DNA from: CAYFZO01 sp965211995
Lineage (GTDB): Bacteria; Pseudomonadota; Gammaproteobacteria; Poriferisulfidales; Oxydemutatoraceae
Assembly: GCA_965211995.1 (NCBI GenBank)
Contig: OZ243040.1
Span: 186,001 to 250,000, forward strand
Reading direction: 5' to 3'
Length of the DNA: 64,000 nt
How positions within the stretch are numbered: position 1 is the first letter of the stretch; every line of letters starts with the position of its first letter. The notes under the pieces are model-generated. The model was not told where the DNA came from and made no database searches. It saw nothing but the letters and a program-made list of their open reading frames with translations. This document shows, in pieces, positions 35,511 to 46,800 of the stretch. A program made the translations under genes and the position numbers.

Positions 35511-36982
35511 CCGAGATCATGCAGACCGGCCTGCCGCGGCGCACCAAGATCATCGCAACGCTGGGGCCTGCGACCGACGACGAAGCGACGATCACCGCGC
35601 TGCTCAAGGCCGGTGTTGACGCCGTGCGCATGAACTTTTCGCACGGCGAAGCCGAGGAGCACGCGCGGCGCATGAAGACGGTGCGCGACGTCTCCAAGCG
35701 CATGCGCTACTACATCGGCGTCATCGGCGACCTGCAAGGGCCGAAGATCCGCATCGAGCGTTTTGCCGCCGGGCGGGTGAGCCTCGAGCGGGGGCAGACT
35801 TTTGTGCTCGACCCCGGCCTCGGCAGAAACGACGGCGACGAAAAGCAGGTCGGGCTGACTTACCCCGACCTTTACAAAGACGTCAAAGTGGGTGACGTCC
35901 TGCTGCTCGACGACGGGCGGGTGATGCTCAAAGTCACGGCGTCGGACGCAAGCGGCGTCGTCACGACCGTCGAGCAGGGCGGCGTTCTGTCCGGCAACAA
36001 AGGCGTCAACCGCCGCGGCGGCGGGCTGTCGGCGCCTTCGATCACCGACAAGGATCACGCCGACGTCAAATTCGCCGCCGAGATCGGCATTGACTACCTC
36101 GCGGTGTCGTTTCCGCGCAACGCCGAGGACCTGAAGTACGCCAAGGGGCTGCTGCGCGACGCCGGTTCCAACGCCGGCGTCATCGCCAAGATTGAGCGCG
36201 CCGAAGCACTCGACGCGATGGACGAGATCATGGAGGTTTGCGAAGGCATCATGATCGCGCGCGGCGACCTGAGTTTGGAGATCGGCGACGCGACTCTGAC
36301 CGCCGTGCAGAAGCGTTTGATCCGGCAGGCGCGCGCACGCGACAAGATCGCAATCACCGCGACCGAGATGATGCAATCCATGATCGAAAGCCCGGTGCCG
36401 ACGCGCGCCGAGATCTCCGACGTCGCGAACGCGGTGCTCGACGGCACCGACGCGGTGATGCTGTCGGGCGAGACCGCGATCGGCAAGCACCCCGCGCTTG
36501 CGGTCGAGACGATGAGCCGCCTGTGCCGCGGCGCCGAGGAGGGCGAGAACGTCGCCGCCACCGCCGCGATGCCGGCGGCGCGCACCGACCGCACCGACCG
36601 CGCCATCGCGGCGGCGGCGATCTACACCGGGCGCAACCTCAACGCCTCCGCGATCGCGGCGCTGACCGAGTCCGGCGCGACCGCGCTGTGGATGTCGCGC
36701 GCGGACTCGTTCATCCCGATCTACGCGCTGACCGGGCACGTTGAAACCCGGCGCAAGGTGACGCTTTACCGCGGCGTCTATCCGGGGGAACTCGACACCG
36801 CCAACCGCTCGCACCTGCAAGCGAACATCGCCGCGGTCAACGTGCTCAAGGCGTGTCGCGCGGTGAAAGACGGCGACCTCGTGATCATCACCAAAGGCGA
36901 TCTGATGGGCGTGCACGGCGGCACCAACGCGATGAAGGTCGTGCGCGCCGGGTTTTTGAAAGAAAGCGCCGAGACGGAGTGA
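35507..36982 (+). CDS. pyk: Pyruvate kinase (PykA type)
   Basis: A 491-residue enzyme for the last glycolytic step. It has RRTKIIATLGPATDD, VRMNFSHGEAEEH, GDLQGPKIRIERF, MIARGDLSLEIGDATL, ITATEMMQSMIESPVPTRAE and DGTDAVMLSGETAIGKHP. The sequence resembles the type II (PykA) enzyme of E. coli. The start is GTG overlapping the pgk stop; an ATG 12 bases later (35519) is the alternative. It ends the cluster tkt-gap-pgk-pyk, which often continues with fba, but a GC-poor restriction island follows here. Confidence 0.95.
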   Translation: MTEIMQTGLPRRTKIIATLGPATDDEATITALLKAGVDAVRMNFSHGEAEEHARRMKTVRDVSKRMRYYIGVIGDLQGPKIRIERFAAGRVSLERGQTFVLDPGLGRNDGDEKQVGLTYPDLYKDVKVGDVLLLDDGRVMLKVTASDASGVVTTVEQGGVLSGNKGVNRRGGGLSAPSITDKDHADVKFAAEIGIDYLAVSFPRNAEDLKYAKGLLRDAGSNAGVIAKIERAEALDAMDEIMEVCEGIMIARGDLSLEIGDATLTAVQKRLIRQARARDKIAITATEMMQSMIESPVPTRAEISDVANAVLDGTDAVMLSGETAIGKHPALAVETMSRLCRGAEEGENVAATAAMPAARTDRTDRAIAAAAIYTGRNLNASAIAALTESGATALWMSRADSFIPIYALTGHVETRRKVTLYRGVYPGELDTANRSHLQANIAAVNVLKACRAVKDGDLVIITKGDLMGVHGGTNAMKVVRAGFLKESAETE

Positions 36983-37012
36983 GTTCCGGGTTTACTTCTC
37001 AAGTGCGGCCGC

Positions 37013-38072
37013 ATGTATCGAGAGACCATCCAAAACTTAATAGCAGGCTCGCTGCTGGAAATTGACGCCGACGTAAAAGTTGAGGGTCGCCGGCCAACGA
37101 TGGCAAATTCCCAGTTTCTTATTCACAAGGAACAAGGAGATTGGGCGGAGCAGATAGTGCATAAGGCAATTAATGAAAATTCAGATGAATATTTTGCCGT
37201 CAAATATGGGCGATCCGGCGCCATGGCCGCGGGTGAAGAAGGGTTTGACAGATTCTATGACCGCTATCAAGACGAGTTGAATACCATTGGCAAGAAACCG
37301 GATCTTTTGATTTTCAGATCATCCGATTTTCCCGGCGGGGAAGTGGAGATAGAAAATAATGAGCATATAGAAAGCGCAGTAGCCGCTTTGGAGATAAGAT
37401 CAAGTTCTTTTTTAATAGAAAGATATATTGATTTTATGACAAAGATGCAAGGGAACGCGCTTACAAAGTGCATGAATATCCGAAACACCATCATGTCGGG
37501 TGACCTGGCAAAACTTCTAGAGCAAAAAAAACAAAGTGATCTACAATCTGGTTGCGCAAGCCACGCAAGATACATTTTATGAGTTGGACTTCAGGCTTCC
37601 CGCCTGGTCGGCCACCCAGGAAACAAGAGACCTGAAAGAGTTGCTTGGAAAGTTAAAAGAGAACATAAAGATTCTGCATAAGCGGGACTACTTGAGCATC
37701 ACCCCCAAGTTGGAAGATCTGGCCCTGGTCAACAGATGGATTCAAAATTACAACGTTAAGCATTTCTATTTGCAGGTCTTTTTTGATAAAGCTTACGTCA
37801 TATCTTTCAAGGATATTCTTGAACTTACCGCGGATGAAAATAACGAAGAGGATAAGTTTTCGATTGAAAGAGACGTCAAAAACCAAGGCAAAACCACCAT
37901 CAAAATAAACGTTCAAGCCGGCAAGGAGATTCTTGGCAGGATAGATATGCCCGCACATAGATCTGCGATGCGGGAGTTAGCCAGGGGCAGGCTGTTGTTT
38001 TATGTTACTTTTGAAGGCGGCAAGGGATATTTGGATCAACGGATATTCGTCCGAGACGTCATTAATGCGTGA
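37013..38072 (+). pseudogene. AccI-like type II restriction endonuclease, frameshifted at an A8 run
   Basis: Two overlapping frames (37013-37582 and 37536-38072) together make a protein of about 352 residues. Frame 1 has IHKEQGDWAEQIVHKAIN, VKYGRSGAMAAGEEGF, the PD-(D/E)xK-like GKKPDLLIF and LEIRSSSFLIERY. Frame 2 has HKRDYLSITPKLEDL, VKNQGKTTIKINV and ELARGRLLFYVTF. The order and motifs resemble AccI-family endonucleases, as I recall them. The break is at eight A's (37524-37531); seven would join the frames as LLEQKNKVIYNLV. It overlaps the methyltransferase start by 8 bases. Whether it is dead, phase-variable or rescued by slippage is open. Confidence 0.72.
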
Positions 38073-39603
38073 GTCAAAATACATTTCCGGAACGCCTCTC
38101 GAGTATAGAAAAAGATTGGGCCAGTTTTTCACGCCGCCGTGTGTGGCGCACATTATGGTTGAGTGGGTTATGGCCGATCATCCGAAAACCATATTGGATC
38201 CTGCGTTCGGTTTGGGGGTTTTTTATGATGAAGTCTGCAAGTTTAATTCAAGGATAGAACCTTCTTTCACGGGTTACGAAATTGACAGCAGGGTTTTATC
38301 GTATATAGATTATGACGATAGAAAAGCGGCCCCGACCATTATCAATGGTGATTATCTTGAGTCAGATAACGCTGAATTTGACGCGGTTGTTTGTAATCCC
38401 CCGTATATGCGGTTCCAGAAATTCCTTAACAGGCATGACCTGTTGCCGAAGATCGAGAAAAAAACAGGCAGGAAATTAACCGGATATTCCAATATCGCCT
38501 CAGTCTTTCTCGTGAAGGCGCTGAAAGAGTTAAGCCCTAATGGGAAACTGGCGTTCATTATGCCGTTTGAGTTTTTCAATACCGGCTATGGGATGGAAAT
38601 CAAAAGGAGTTTGGTGGAAGATTTTCTGCTGAAGCAGATAGTGATCTTTGCCAATGAGAAAGACATTTTCCCCGATGTAACTACGACCGTTTGTATTCTT
38701 TTTTGTAAAAATGACGGTGTGGAAAGCCCGGTAAAAATCACCGCAATAGAAAATCAAGAAGAAATTACCGGAATTAAGGGCATAGACACCTATTTTCAGC
38801 ATGAGATCAACTCCGGTGACTTGCCCCATCGTAAAAAATGGACGCCGATCATCTCTTCTTTATTTTCAAACCATGCTATTCCGAAGGGGTTTTGTCGGGT
38901 GTCTCTATACGGAACATTTAAGAGGGGCATTGCCACCGGGGCAAATGAGTTCTTTGCGTTAACAAGACCGGCCCTGAGCGAGTATCGCTTGGGCAAACCT
39001 AATATATGCAAGTGCATAACCAAAAGCCCCCAAATCAGAGCCGCCGTCTTTTCCGAAGAGGATTTTCGGGCTTTATATAACGATGACAAGCCGGTTCATT
39101 GCCTGGACGTGACGGAGCATGAAAAGCCGGAAGTGCGGAGATACGTTCGGCGTGGCGAAATGCTCGGATATCACAAGCGCTACCTTACCGGGAAAAGAAA
39201 TCCGTGGTATGGGATTGAGCACAGGACACCCTCTCCTATTTTGTTTGGAGTGTTTAACAGGGGCAGATTAAAAGTGATTAGAAATTTCACGTCCGCAATC
39301 AACTTTACGTGCTTTCATTCCTTTTACCCTAATATCTTTGGGCAAGACCTGGTGGACAAATTGTTTGTGTATTTTTTAAGTGATGCGGGGCAGTCCATTA
39401 TGAGGATGAATAAACGCAGTTATGGCAACGGTCTGGATAAGTTGGAGCCGGGAGATTTAAATGAATGCCTGGTTCCCAGCCAAGCACAGTTTCAACGGAT
39501 GCGGCAAGCAGAGGCGGAACGGGTGATAGAGACGGTTAAGAAGGATGAAAAATCGGCCATCCATATCAGCAACAGGCTGGTGGAAAAAGTAATGGGCGTT
39601 TGA
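38065..39603 (+). CDS. N6-adenine DNA methyltransferase of an AccI-like system
   Basis: A 512-residue methyltransferase. The N-terminal domain has RKRLGQFFTPPCVAHIMVEW, the AdoMet-binding motif ILDPAFGLGVFYDEV, and the catalytic motif VVCNPPYMRF (NPPY, amino-methyltransferase). The C-terminal half is the likely target-recognition region. The start ATG at 38065 overlaps the endonuclease stop. The frame is open upstream to 38002, but that start lies deep in the nuclease. GC content is well below the neighbouring housekeeping genes, so the pair was probably acquired. If the nuclease is inactive, this acts as an orphan methylase. Confidence 0.88.
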   Translation: MRESKYISGTPLEYRKRLGQFFTPPCVAHIMVEWVMADHPKTILDPAFGLGVFYDEVCKFNSRIEPSFTGYEIDSRVLSYIDYDDRKAAPTIINGDYLESDNAEFDAVVCNPPYMRFQKFLNRHDLLPKIEKKTGRKLTGYSNIASVFLVKALKELSPNGKLAFIMPFEFFNTGYGMEIKRSLVEDFLLKQIVIFANEKDIFPDVTTTVCILFCKNDGVESPVKITAIENQEEITGIKGIDTYFQHEINSGDLPHRKKWTPIISSLFSNHAIPKGFCRVSLYGTFKRGIATGANEFFALTRPALSEYRLGKPNICKCITKSPQIRAAVFSEEDFRALYNDDKPVHCLDVTEHEKPEVRRYVRRGEMLGYHKRYLTGKRNPWYGIEHRTPSPILFGVFNRGRLKVIRNFTSAINFTCFHSFYPNIFGQDLVDKLFVYFLSDAGQSIMRMNKRSYGNGLDKLEPGDLNECLVPSQAQFQRMRQAEAERVIETVKKDEKSAIHISNRLVEKVMGV

Positions 39604-39796
39604 TGTATTTGCAGCAAGTTTCGCCTGATTGAATTGAGACTCTCCGAAAAGACGTTTCCTGTTAACGGACACGGAAACGGAAGCAGCAACCCCTCTTCGG
39701 GCCCGCCGGGGTTTCCTCTGTTTCCTGAATCTCCCGCCCCGGCACCGCCGGCATTGCGGGGGCGTGAAAACCGGACTTTGCTATAAAATCCCCCGC

Positions 39797-40054
39797 ATGA
39801 GCGCGATCGCCATGTACAAAGCCCTTATCGAGGCCAAGGTGCCCGAAACGTCCGCCGAGAAAGCGGTTGATGGCCTGCTTTTCTTCGGCGAAGCGGCGAC
39901 GAAAAACGACATAGCCGAAGTAAGAACAGAGATGGCGGAGATGAAAGCCGAACTGAAAAACGACATAGCCAAACTGAAAGTCGAGATTATCAGGTGGAAT
40001 CTGATCATCGCCGGCACGATCATCACAATCCTCGGACTACTGATCAAACTCTGA
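39797..40054 (+). CDS. Small coiled-coil protein with C-terminal membrane helix
   Basis: An 85-residue protein: a short helical head (MSAIAMYKALIEAKVPETSA), one copy of the ATKNDIAEVRTEM-type coiled-coil motif with a lysine/glutamate helix, and a C-terminal membrane helix (NLIIAGTIITILGLLIKL). The plan is that of DUF1640/CCDC90-like small proteins and of the repeat-expanded gene at 3507-4163. Function unknown. A TATAAA box at 39782-39787 ends 9 bases before the ATG. Confidence 0.7.
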   Translation: MSAIAMYKALIEAKVPETSAEKAVDGLLFFGEAATKNDIAEVRTEMAEMKAELKNDIAKLKVEIIRWNLIIAGTIITILGLLIKL

Positions 40055-40824
40055 TCCGGGTGAAGCGCTGATAATCACCATCCCCGACCAATACAAGATC
40101 CCCGTCCCAACGCTTACGCCGGTCATCGCCGCCTGCCCCGTCCCGCCGCCTGCGCCGGTCATCGCCGCCTGCCCCGTCCCGCCGCCCGTGCCGGTCATCG
40201 TTGCCTGTCCCCGTCCCGCCGCCTGCGCCGGTCATCGCCGCCTGCCCCGTCCCGCCGCCCGTACCGGTCATCGCCGGCGGTGCTCGTTGTGCCGATCGAA
40301 GCCGGGGGGCTTGCCGGGGCATAAAGCCGAGCAGACCCCCGGAGTGTGCCTGAAACACGGCTTTTCAACATCGCGCCACATCCCGGCGGCTTGCGGTTTT
40401 GCCCCGGAGGTCACCTGAAACAGGGCTGTTCAATATGTAAAACCAATCAATCTCTTTCATATACATTATCAATCAACCGCCGAAAGCCGTTAAAATAAGC
40501 CCCTGACACGCTTCCCGGCTCCGCTCGTACGAGCAGAAACTTGCAGACACTTAGAGAGCGGCACTTAAAATATCGTTTTTAAATACCCCCGCACAACGAA
40601 GCGCCCCAGCGATTGCAACTTTGAAAGTGGCACTTAAAATACAACCTCTTAAACAGGCACTCCCGACCCCGGTGCGCCCGGGTGCGCACGGGGTCGGGAC
40701 GGCCGAACGGACAGGCAAAATAAGCCGCAGGCAGGGCAATCTTTCCACAGCAGCCGTGGGCACGGTTTGCCGGGAACGGCCTATGATAAAATTGGAAGTT
40801 ATCAATGGTGCGAGAAGAGAGAAC
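40055..40824 (+). other. Repeat-rich spacer upstream of the giant gene
   Basis: No gene is supported. It contains a 36-bp tandem array (40117-40278), two copies of a segment of about 36 bp around cctgaaaca.ggct.ttcaa (40340-40372 and 40402-40437), a perfect 12-bp palindrome gctcgtacgagc (40523-40534), and a 13-bp direct repeat ggcacttaaaata at 40560-40572 and 40629-40641. AT-rich patches there could hold the promoter of the giant gene. Confidence 0.55.
40117..40278 (+). repeat. 36-bp tandem repeat, about 4.5 copies
   Basis: The unit is cgccggtcatcgccgcctgc followed by cccgtcccgccgcctg, with few changes between copies. There are no unique spacers, so it is not a CRISPR array. Confidence 0.85.
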
Positions 40825-43800
40825 GTGAGCGACAAGAACATAACAAAAAGGACTCTCCAATTCTTCTCCTGCTTCAAGGAATGTGCGGTCACGCGCCATA
40901 TCAAGCCGCGTTTGAAAGCCACCCCCCCCCCCCCCCCCCCCCCCCCCCCATTTCAGGGATGCGCGGTCAGGCCGCACAGGCTGCAAGTTTTTGGCGGCGG
41001 GCCGTTGAATTCCCGAGTTGACAATTTCGCGCATGGGAAAAGGGGCGGGACTGCTCCCCGGCTTCCGCGTACCATCGCCCGTATCAGCCTGTTCGCTCTC
41101 GCCCTGATTCTCATCCCGATGCAGGCGATTGGGCAGCTGCGGACAGTCTCAGACATCACCATTGCCGAAGATCAACATGGAGAAGGAGTAACAGCCAGGA
41201 CTGCACGTATAGTGTCTATCCCTCGCCTTTACGAAGGTTGTGCAGCGCTGAGTGCGGCTAGAGTGGAAAGTCATAGTATAGAGGTTACGGGAATTAGCAA
41301 GGAAGACCTCTACGGAAATAATAATATTGGAAATTTGAATGCCGGAGACTTTGGCCTTTTCGAAGTAGAGCATCTTGATGATAGAGATGAGGATACCCCT
41401 GCAAGATGTCGTTGGACGTTTCACTTCACCCCGCGGAACGCAAGCGATAGATTAGCGGTCGAGCGTTTGACCGGCGGGCCAAACCCGCAGACTATTGTTA
41501 TTAGTTACCGTATCCAGGCGGTTCACGCTTCTTTGGCAGCGCTCATACAAGATGCCGCGATCGTGGTCATCAGGATCCGGGGGGCCGAGGAGCGTGTCAG
41601 TGATGACACCCGCCAAGGACGCTCTCCACGCACTAACAGTTTCAACGAGAATCAGGTTGGCATCAACGGCGCGGACGTCGGTCTCGACGGGCGGTTGGAG
41701 TGGGAATTAGGCGACGAGTTTAGGGCGATGCCGGTTTCTGGCGGCTCCAGGGTGACCGTGGATAACGCCAACCCCGCCAGGGAGGGGAGCGGGCCGCGCG
41801 GGATTTGGACTCCCACTCCCGAGGTGGTTGTAACCGATTATGGCAGATTCTCGCTGTCGGACGTGGAAGGCAACTGGAGATACATATTTTTGTCCAACCA
41901 GGCAGCCACTCAGGCGTTGCGCGCCGGGGAGAAGGTGGTGGACCGTTTCACCGCGAGTCCGTACACCGATAACGCTGCATTCGCGAATCAGGGCTTGAAC
42001 AATCTGTATGCATCGGTCACATTCGAGTTCACGATCAATGGTGAGAACGACGCGCCGGTGGTGACGATGGCGCGTGCGGATCGAATGATGGTGCGCGGCG
42101 GGGACGTCGTGCGTTTAACGGGAAGCGCGACGGACGTGGATCAGGGCGAGAGCGATACGCTGGCGTACGCGTGGCTGGTATTTCCGTCGGGGGGTCGGTT
42201 TGCCGACCGCACCAATCCGAACACGACGTGGACTGCGCCGGCGCCGGAGGAGGTGCGGGAGCAGAATTACACGCTGAGGCTGCGGGTGCGGGACGTGAAC
42301 GGCGCAACGGCTTCGAAGGCGTTGATATTGAACGGGGATTCAGTGCCGAGGTTGGCCCGGCGTTCCGTGCCGAGCGCTTATACTTTCAAGGCGGGGACGG
42401 CAATCAACCGCAACATCGCGCCGTTGCCGTCTGCGGAAGGTGGGAACGCGCCGTTGAGGTACAGCATCACGCCGGCGCTGCCGCGGGGGATCAGCTTCAA
42501 CCCCAATAACAGGAGGTTGGGGGGCACGCCGACGGCGCGGCAGGATGGGTTGCTGAGCTACACGTACCGGGTGACGGACGCCGATGGCGATACCGACGAG
42601 AGGTCGTTCGGTATCACTATCAGCCCGGATTTCAGTGCGGGGACACCGGCTCTTCCGTCCTTCATCGGCGGCGATCTGTTCGGAGAGGTCATCGTCTCAG
42701 AGATCATCCCCGGTGAGGCCGTAGCCCTTTCTACAAATGTGCGAGGCAAGCTTGATTTTTTTACCGGCACCGGCGACCCCATCAGCGGCGGAGGCGGAGA
42801 GAGGTTCATCCTTACTTCTAATACGGGGAGTGGCAATTCGATTTCAACGAGATACGGCCAAATTCAACTCTTCGACGATGGGGCGTGGACATACTTTTCC
42901 AGGTCTCGTACAGATGGTCCGTCGGATATTTTGCCGCAGGGGAGGCGTCTGCAGGAGAGTATCTCGGTCACCTCCAACAGGCCGGATGATTATAGGCCCG
43001 TCACAGTGGTGATTAATCTTATCGGGAGGAACAATCCGCCGTCCGTGGGTGAGGTGTTTTTTCGGACTTCTTCGGGCGATTTCCCGATAGGAGAAGGTAC
43101 CACTCGGCCGGGGGGCTCCCCTCTTCAATTGCGCGTGATCGTCTTCGATACTGACGATGGGGAGACGCAGACGCTGATCTCCGAATGGAGCGTGGATCCG
43201 GTGGAGTCGGGGGGGAGTTTTGTGGACCGCACGGATCCGGACACGATCTACACGGTGGGAACCCGGGGGGAGGGTCAGAATTACAGGCTGACGCTGCGGG
43301 TGACGGACGTGACCGGCGCGGTCAGTCAGCGTTCTGTTACGATCACCCAGGGGCCTTTGGCCGAGTTGGGCGTGGGTTTGACGGGGACGATCACCGAGGG
43401 AGATCCAACGATTTCCGTTGATACAGGTCAGGGGATAAGTGCTATTGTCAGAGATGGGAGGTATGGCCGTTTTCTGGTTGGAACAAGGGGGCAGCAGTTC
43501 TGGACTTACACCCTGGATAGCAGAGCGAACGCGCTGACCGAAGGCCAAGTGGTGGAGGACGGGCCGTTTCGGATTGAGCGGGTGGATGCAGATACCCAGG
43601 CGCTGGTCAGGGTCAGGGTCACCGGCGTCAACAACGTGCCGGTGGCGAGGATTGATGCGCCGCGGGTGGTGCGGGTGGGGGCAACGGCGGCGTTGAGTGG
43701 CAGCCGCAGCAGCGACGCGGATGCGGGGGAGACTGCAAGTCTGCGCTACGATTGGCGCACGGAGCCGGCGGAGGTGGGGCGTTTTGTTGATGCGGCGGCG

Positions 43801-46800
43801 AGGGACACCGGGTGGATCCCGCCGCTGGAGGCGGAGAATGAGCCGACGGAGCCGGTGGTGCTGCGTCTTGCGGTCACCGACGCGCAGGGTATCACCGCCC
43901 GTGCCGCGCAGCACAGCATCCGCGTGCAGCCGCCGGCGCCGAGGATTGGCGGCGTCCTCACCGGGGAGGTCGTTGAGGCCGGGGTTGACGAGAACAACCT
44001 CGTGATGGCCGGGCGGGAGACGACCAGAGGCACGGCGGATTACATCACTAGGCCGGAGACGGCGGGGGGCTTCAACGCGCTGACTAATAAGGCGGGAGAC
44101 TATGGGAGCCTTAGTCTCGAAGAGGACGGGGCCTGGATTTATACGCTGAACAATGCAAGCGCCGAGACCAACGGCCTGCGTCCGGGGCAGGTGGTGACGG
44201 ATGAGATCGCGATCTCGGCGGGGAGTGGAGAGGGTCGCGCCGACGGCGTGGTGCGGGTGACGATCACCGGGACCAACGACAGACCGGTGGTGAATATCGC
44301 GACTGCGCCGACGGGGACCATTAACTCGGGGGGTTCTCATTCGGTCTCAGCCACCGCCACCGACCCGGACGACGGGCACGATGCGGCGTTGAGGTTTGCG
44401 TGGAACACCTCCGTCGGTGTTGGTGCTCGCCTGTATGTCTCCGCGAATGCGTTGAGCACCACCTGGCATGCGCCGAATCTGACGGCGGAGGCAGACGTCA
44501 ATTTGACCTTCACTGCGACCGACCCGGCCGGCGGCAGCGATGTTGCCGAGCATGTTGTCAGGGTCAATCGACGCGGGCGTACCGCGGAGCAGTTCATCGT
44601 CGGCAGCGCACGCATCGGCGAGAAAGACGATGGCGTAGCGATCCTTCAAAGACTTGACGGCGGCGTGACGCTGCCGGACGGTTACAATCTCGTGGAGAAT
44701 GGTTTTCAGCGTTCTACCCTGAACGAGAGGGAGTTGCGTGATTTTGGGCTTATCAGGTTTACTGCCCCCGATCGATGGGCGTTTAACTTTACTACGCAGA
44801 ATGCGGCGACCAGGTTTATTTTGCAGTTGAATGACGGTGAGATCAGGAACCTGGACTTCGTTGTCCGCGCGGATCCCGTGGGGGGCGGTGAGCGAAGGCG
44901 TTTCACCTTGCGCATAGTGGTCGAGGGGGAGACGGAGATGCTCACGGACAGAGCGGACTTAGCGGGGCGGCGCACCAGCGGGAATCCCGCAAGGAACAGT
45001 TTCAACGAGGATGAGGTCGGCCAGAATGGGGCTTCCGCCGAAATCGACGGGAAATTGGACTGGGAGTACGGCAATTTACTGCGGGTGAGGCGGGGTGATC
45101 AGAATGTAGTCGTGAACAGGGGCAACCCCAGCCGGGGGAGGGAGGGCATTTGGACTCCCAGGAGTATGCAGACCCGCTATGGCACTTTCATCATGCGGAA
45201 TGAGAACGGCAACTGGACTTACAGGTTGGACACGAACCGTCCCGCCACCCAGCAGTTGCGCGACCAGGATGCGGTGGTGGATCGTTTTGTCGTGGAGCCG
45301 TACACCTCCGGGGTCGCATATCCCTCTTATTATGACAATGCCTTTTTCGAGTTCACGATCAATGGTGAGAACGACGTGCCGGTGGTGACGGCGGTGAGCG
45401 CGGATCACGTGACCGTGCGCGGCGGGGACGTCGTGAGTTTAACGGGGCTGGCTGAGGACGTGGATCGGGGCGAGACTGCGACGCTGGCGTACACGTGGCT
45501 GGCGGATCCGGCGGTGGGGCGGTTTGCCGACCGCAGCAATCGGAACACGACGTGGACTGCGCCGGAGTCGGTGCGGGAGGAGAATTACACGCTGACGCTG
45601 CGGGTGGTGGACGTGAACGGCAGAGCGGCTTCGAAGGCGTTGATATTGAACGGGGATTCGGCGCCGACGTTCGGCACGCGTTTCCGGCCGCGATCTTATG
45701 TTTTCCAGGCGGGGCTTGAAATCAACGTCGGGGCGCTGCCGGCGGCAACGGGCGGGGACGCGCCGTTGAGTTACCGGATTACGCCGCAGTTGCCGCAGGG
45801 GATCAGCCTCAACACTCAGGCCGGCGATGATTTTCTGAAGTTGCAGGGCACGCCGGCGGCGCGGCTGGATAATCAGCGGGGTTACACGTATCGGGTGACG
45901 GACATCAATGGCGACAGCGACCAGTTCCTTTTCGCTATTTCGATCATTCCGGATTTTCGAAACGAGGACCCGAGTGCGCCACATTATCTCGGCCCCGAAC
46001 GAAATGGCGAAGGTCTGTTCGGGGAGGTCAGCAGGTTGATTGGCGACCGCGCGACGAGCGGCAGGATTGAGCAGTACCTGCCCGACGGCAGGTTTGATAA
46101 CAATGCGCCTTTCATTGCACGGAGCGACGCGGGGAGTTATGGCACAACAGAGGGAGGTTTTAATTTGCAGGCCAATGGGGAATGGACTTACCGGGTTGAC
46201 CATGCGAACAGTGAGGTAACGGCCCTGCCGGCGGGGGTGCGGCTGCGGGAGGAATTCACGGCTACTCTTCAGGGGGACCCGGGAGAGCAGCCCAGGAGCA
46301 GGTATGACAACCCTTCCATTAATGTGGTGATTGAGATTATCGGCGCCAACGACGACAGAGCCGGCATAAACTTAGAGACTAATCCGGTGGTGACCGACGT
46401 CGGGGCGGATCGCAATAGTGCGCCGGCGGGGACGGTGATTCGTTTGCGCGGTGCCGCAACAGATCGGACGGACACCGGAGATGCGGATACGTTGAGTTAC
46501 GACTGGAGCGTGGATCCGGCGGCGCTGGGGGGGAGTTTTGCCGACCGCACGGATCTGAACACGCTCTACACGATGGGGAGCCGGGGGCCGGACGCGCAGT
46601 ACAGGCTGACGCTGCGGGCGACGAACGTGAACGGTGACTTCGGCAGTGCCTCGTTCATGGTCACCGAGACTGAGAGGGCGGAGGCGGAATTGAGTGGGTT
46701 GACGGGGCAGGTCGGCGAGGATGACGCCAGTGTTCAAGGCACGGCATCGAACCCGTTGCTGGAGACCGATCAAAATGGGCGGTATGGGCGTTTGACGGTG

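Noticed and set aside
40117..40278. 36-bp repeats that resemble CRISPR repeat length
   Set aside because: Units are directly adjacent with no unique spacers, and no cas genes are in the window.
41018..41060. A perfect TTGACA as a promoter just upstream of the signal peptide
   Set aside because: No -10 hexamer lies at 15-19 bases downstream, and the frame continues unbroken from upstream of it.
42844..44340. Long minus-strand open frames (up to about 500 codons) antisense to the giant gene, also at 52723-54102
   Set aside because: They mirror the repeat structure of the plus-strand frame, are Arg/Pro/His-rich, and have no domain or ribosome site. They are shadows of GC-rich repeated codons.
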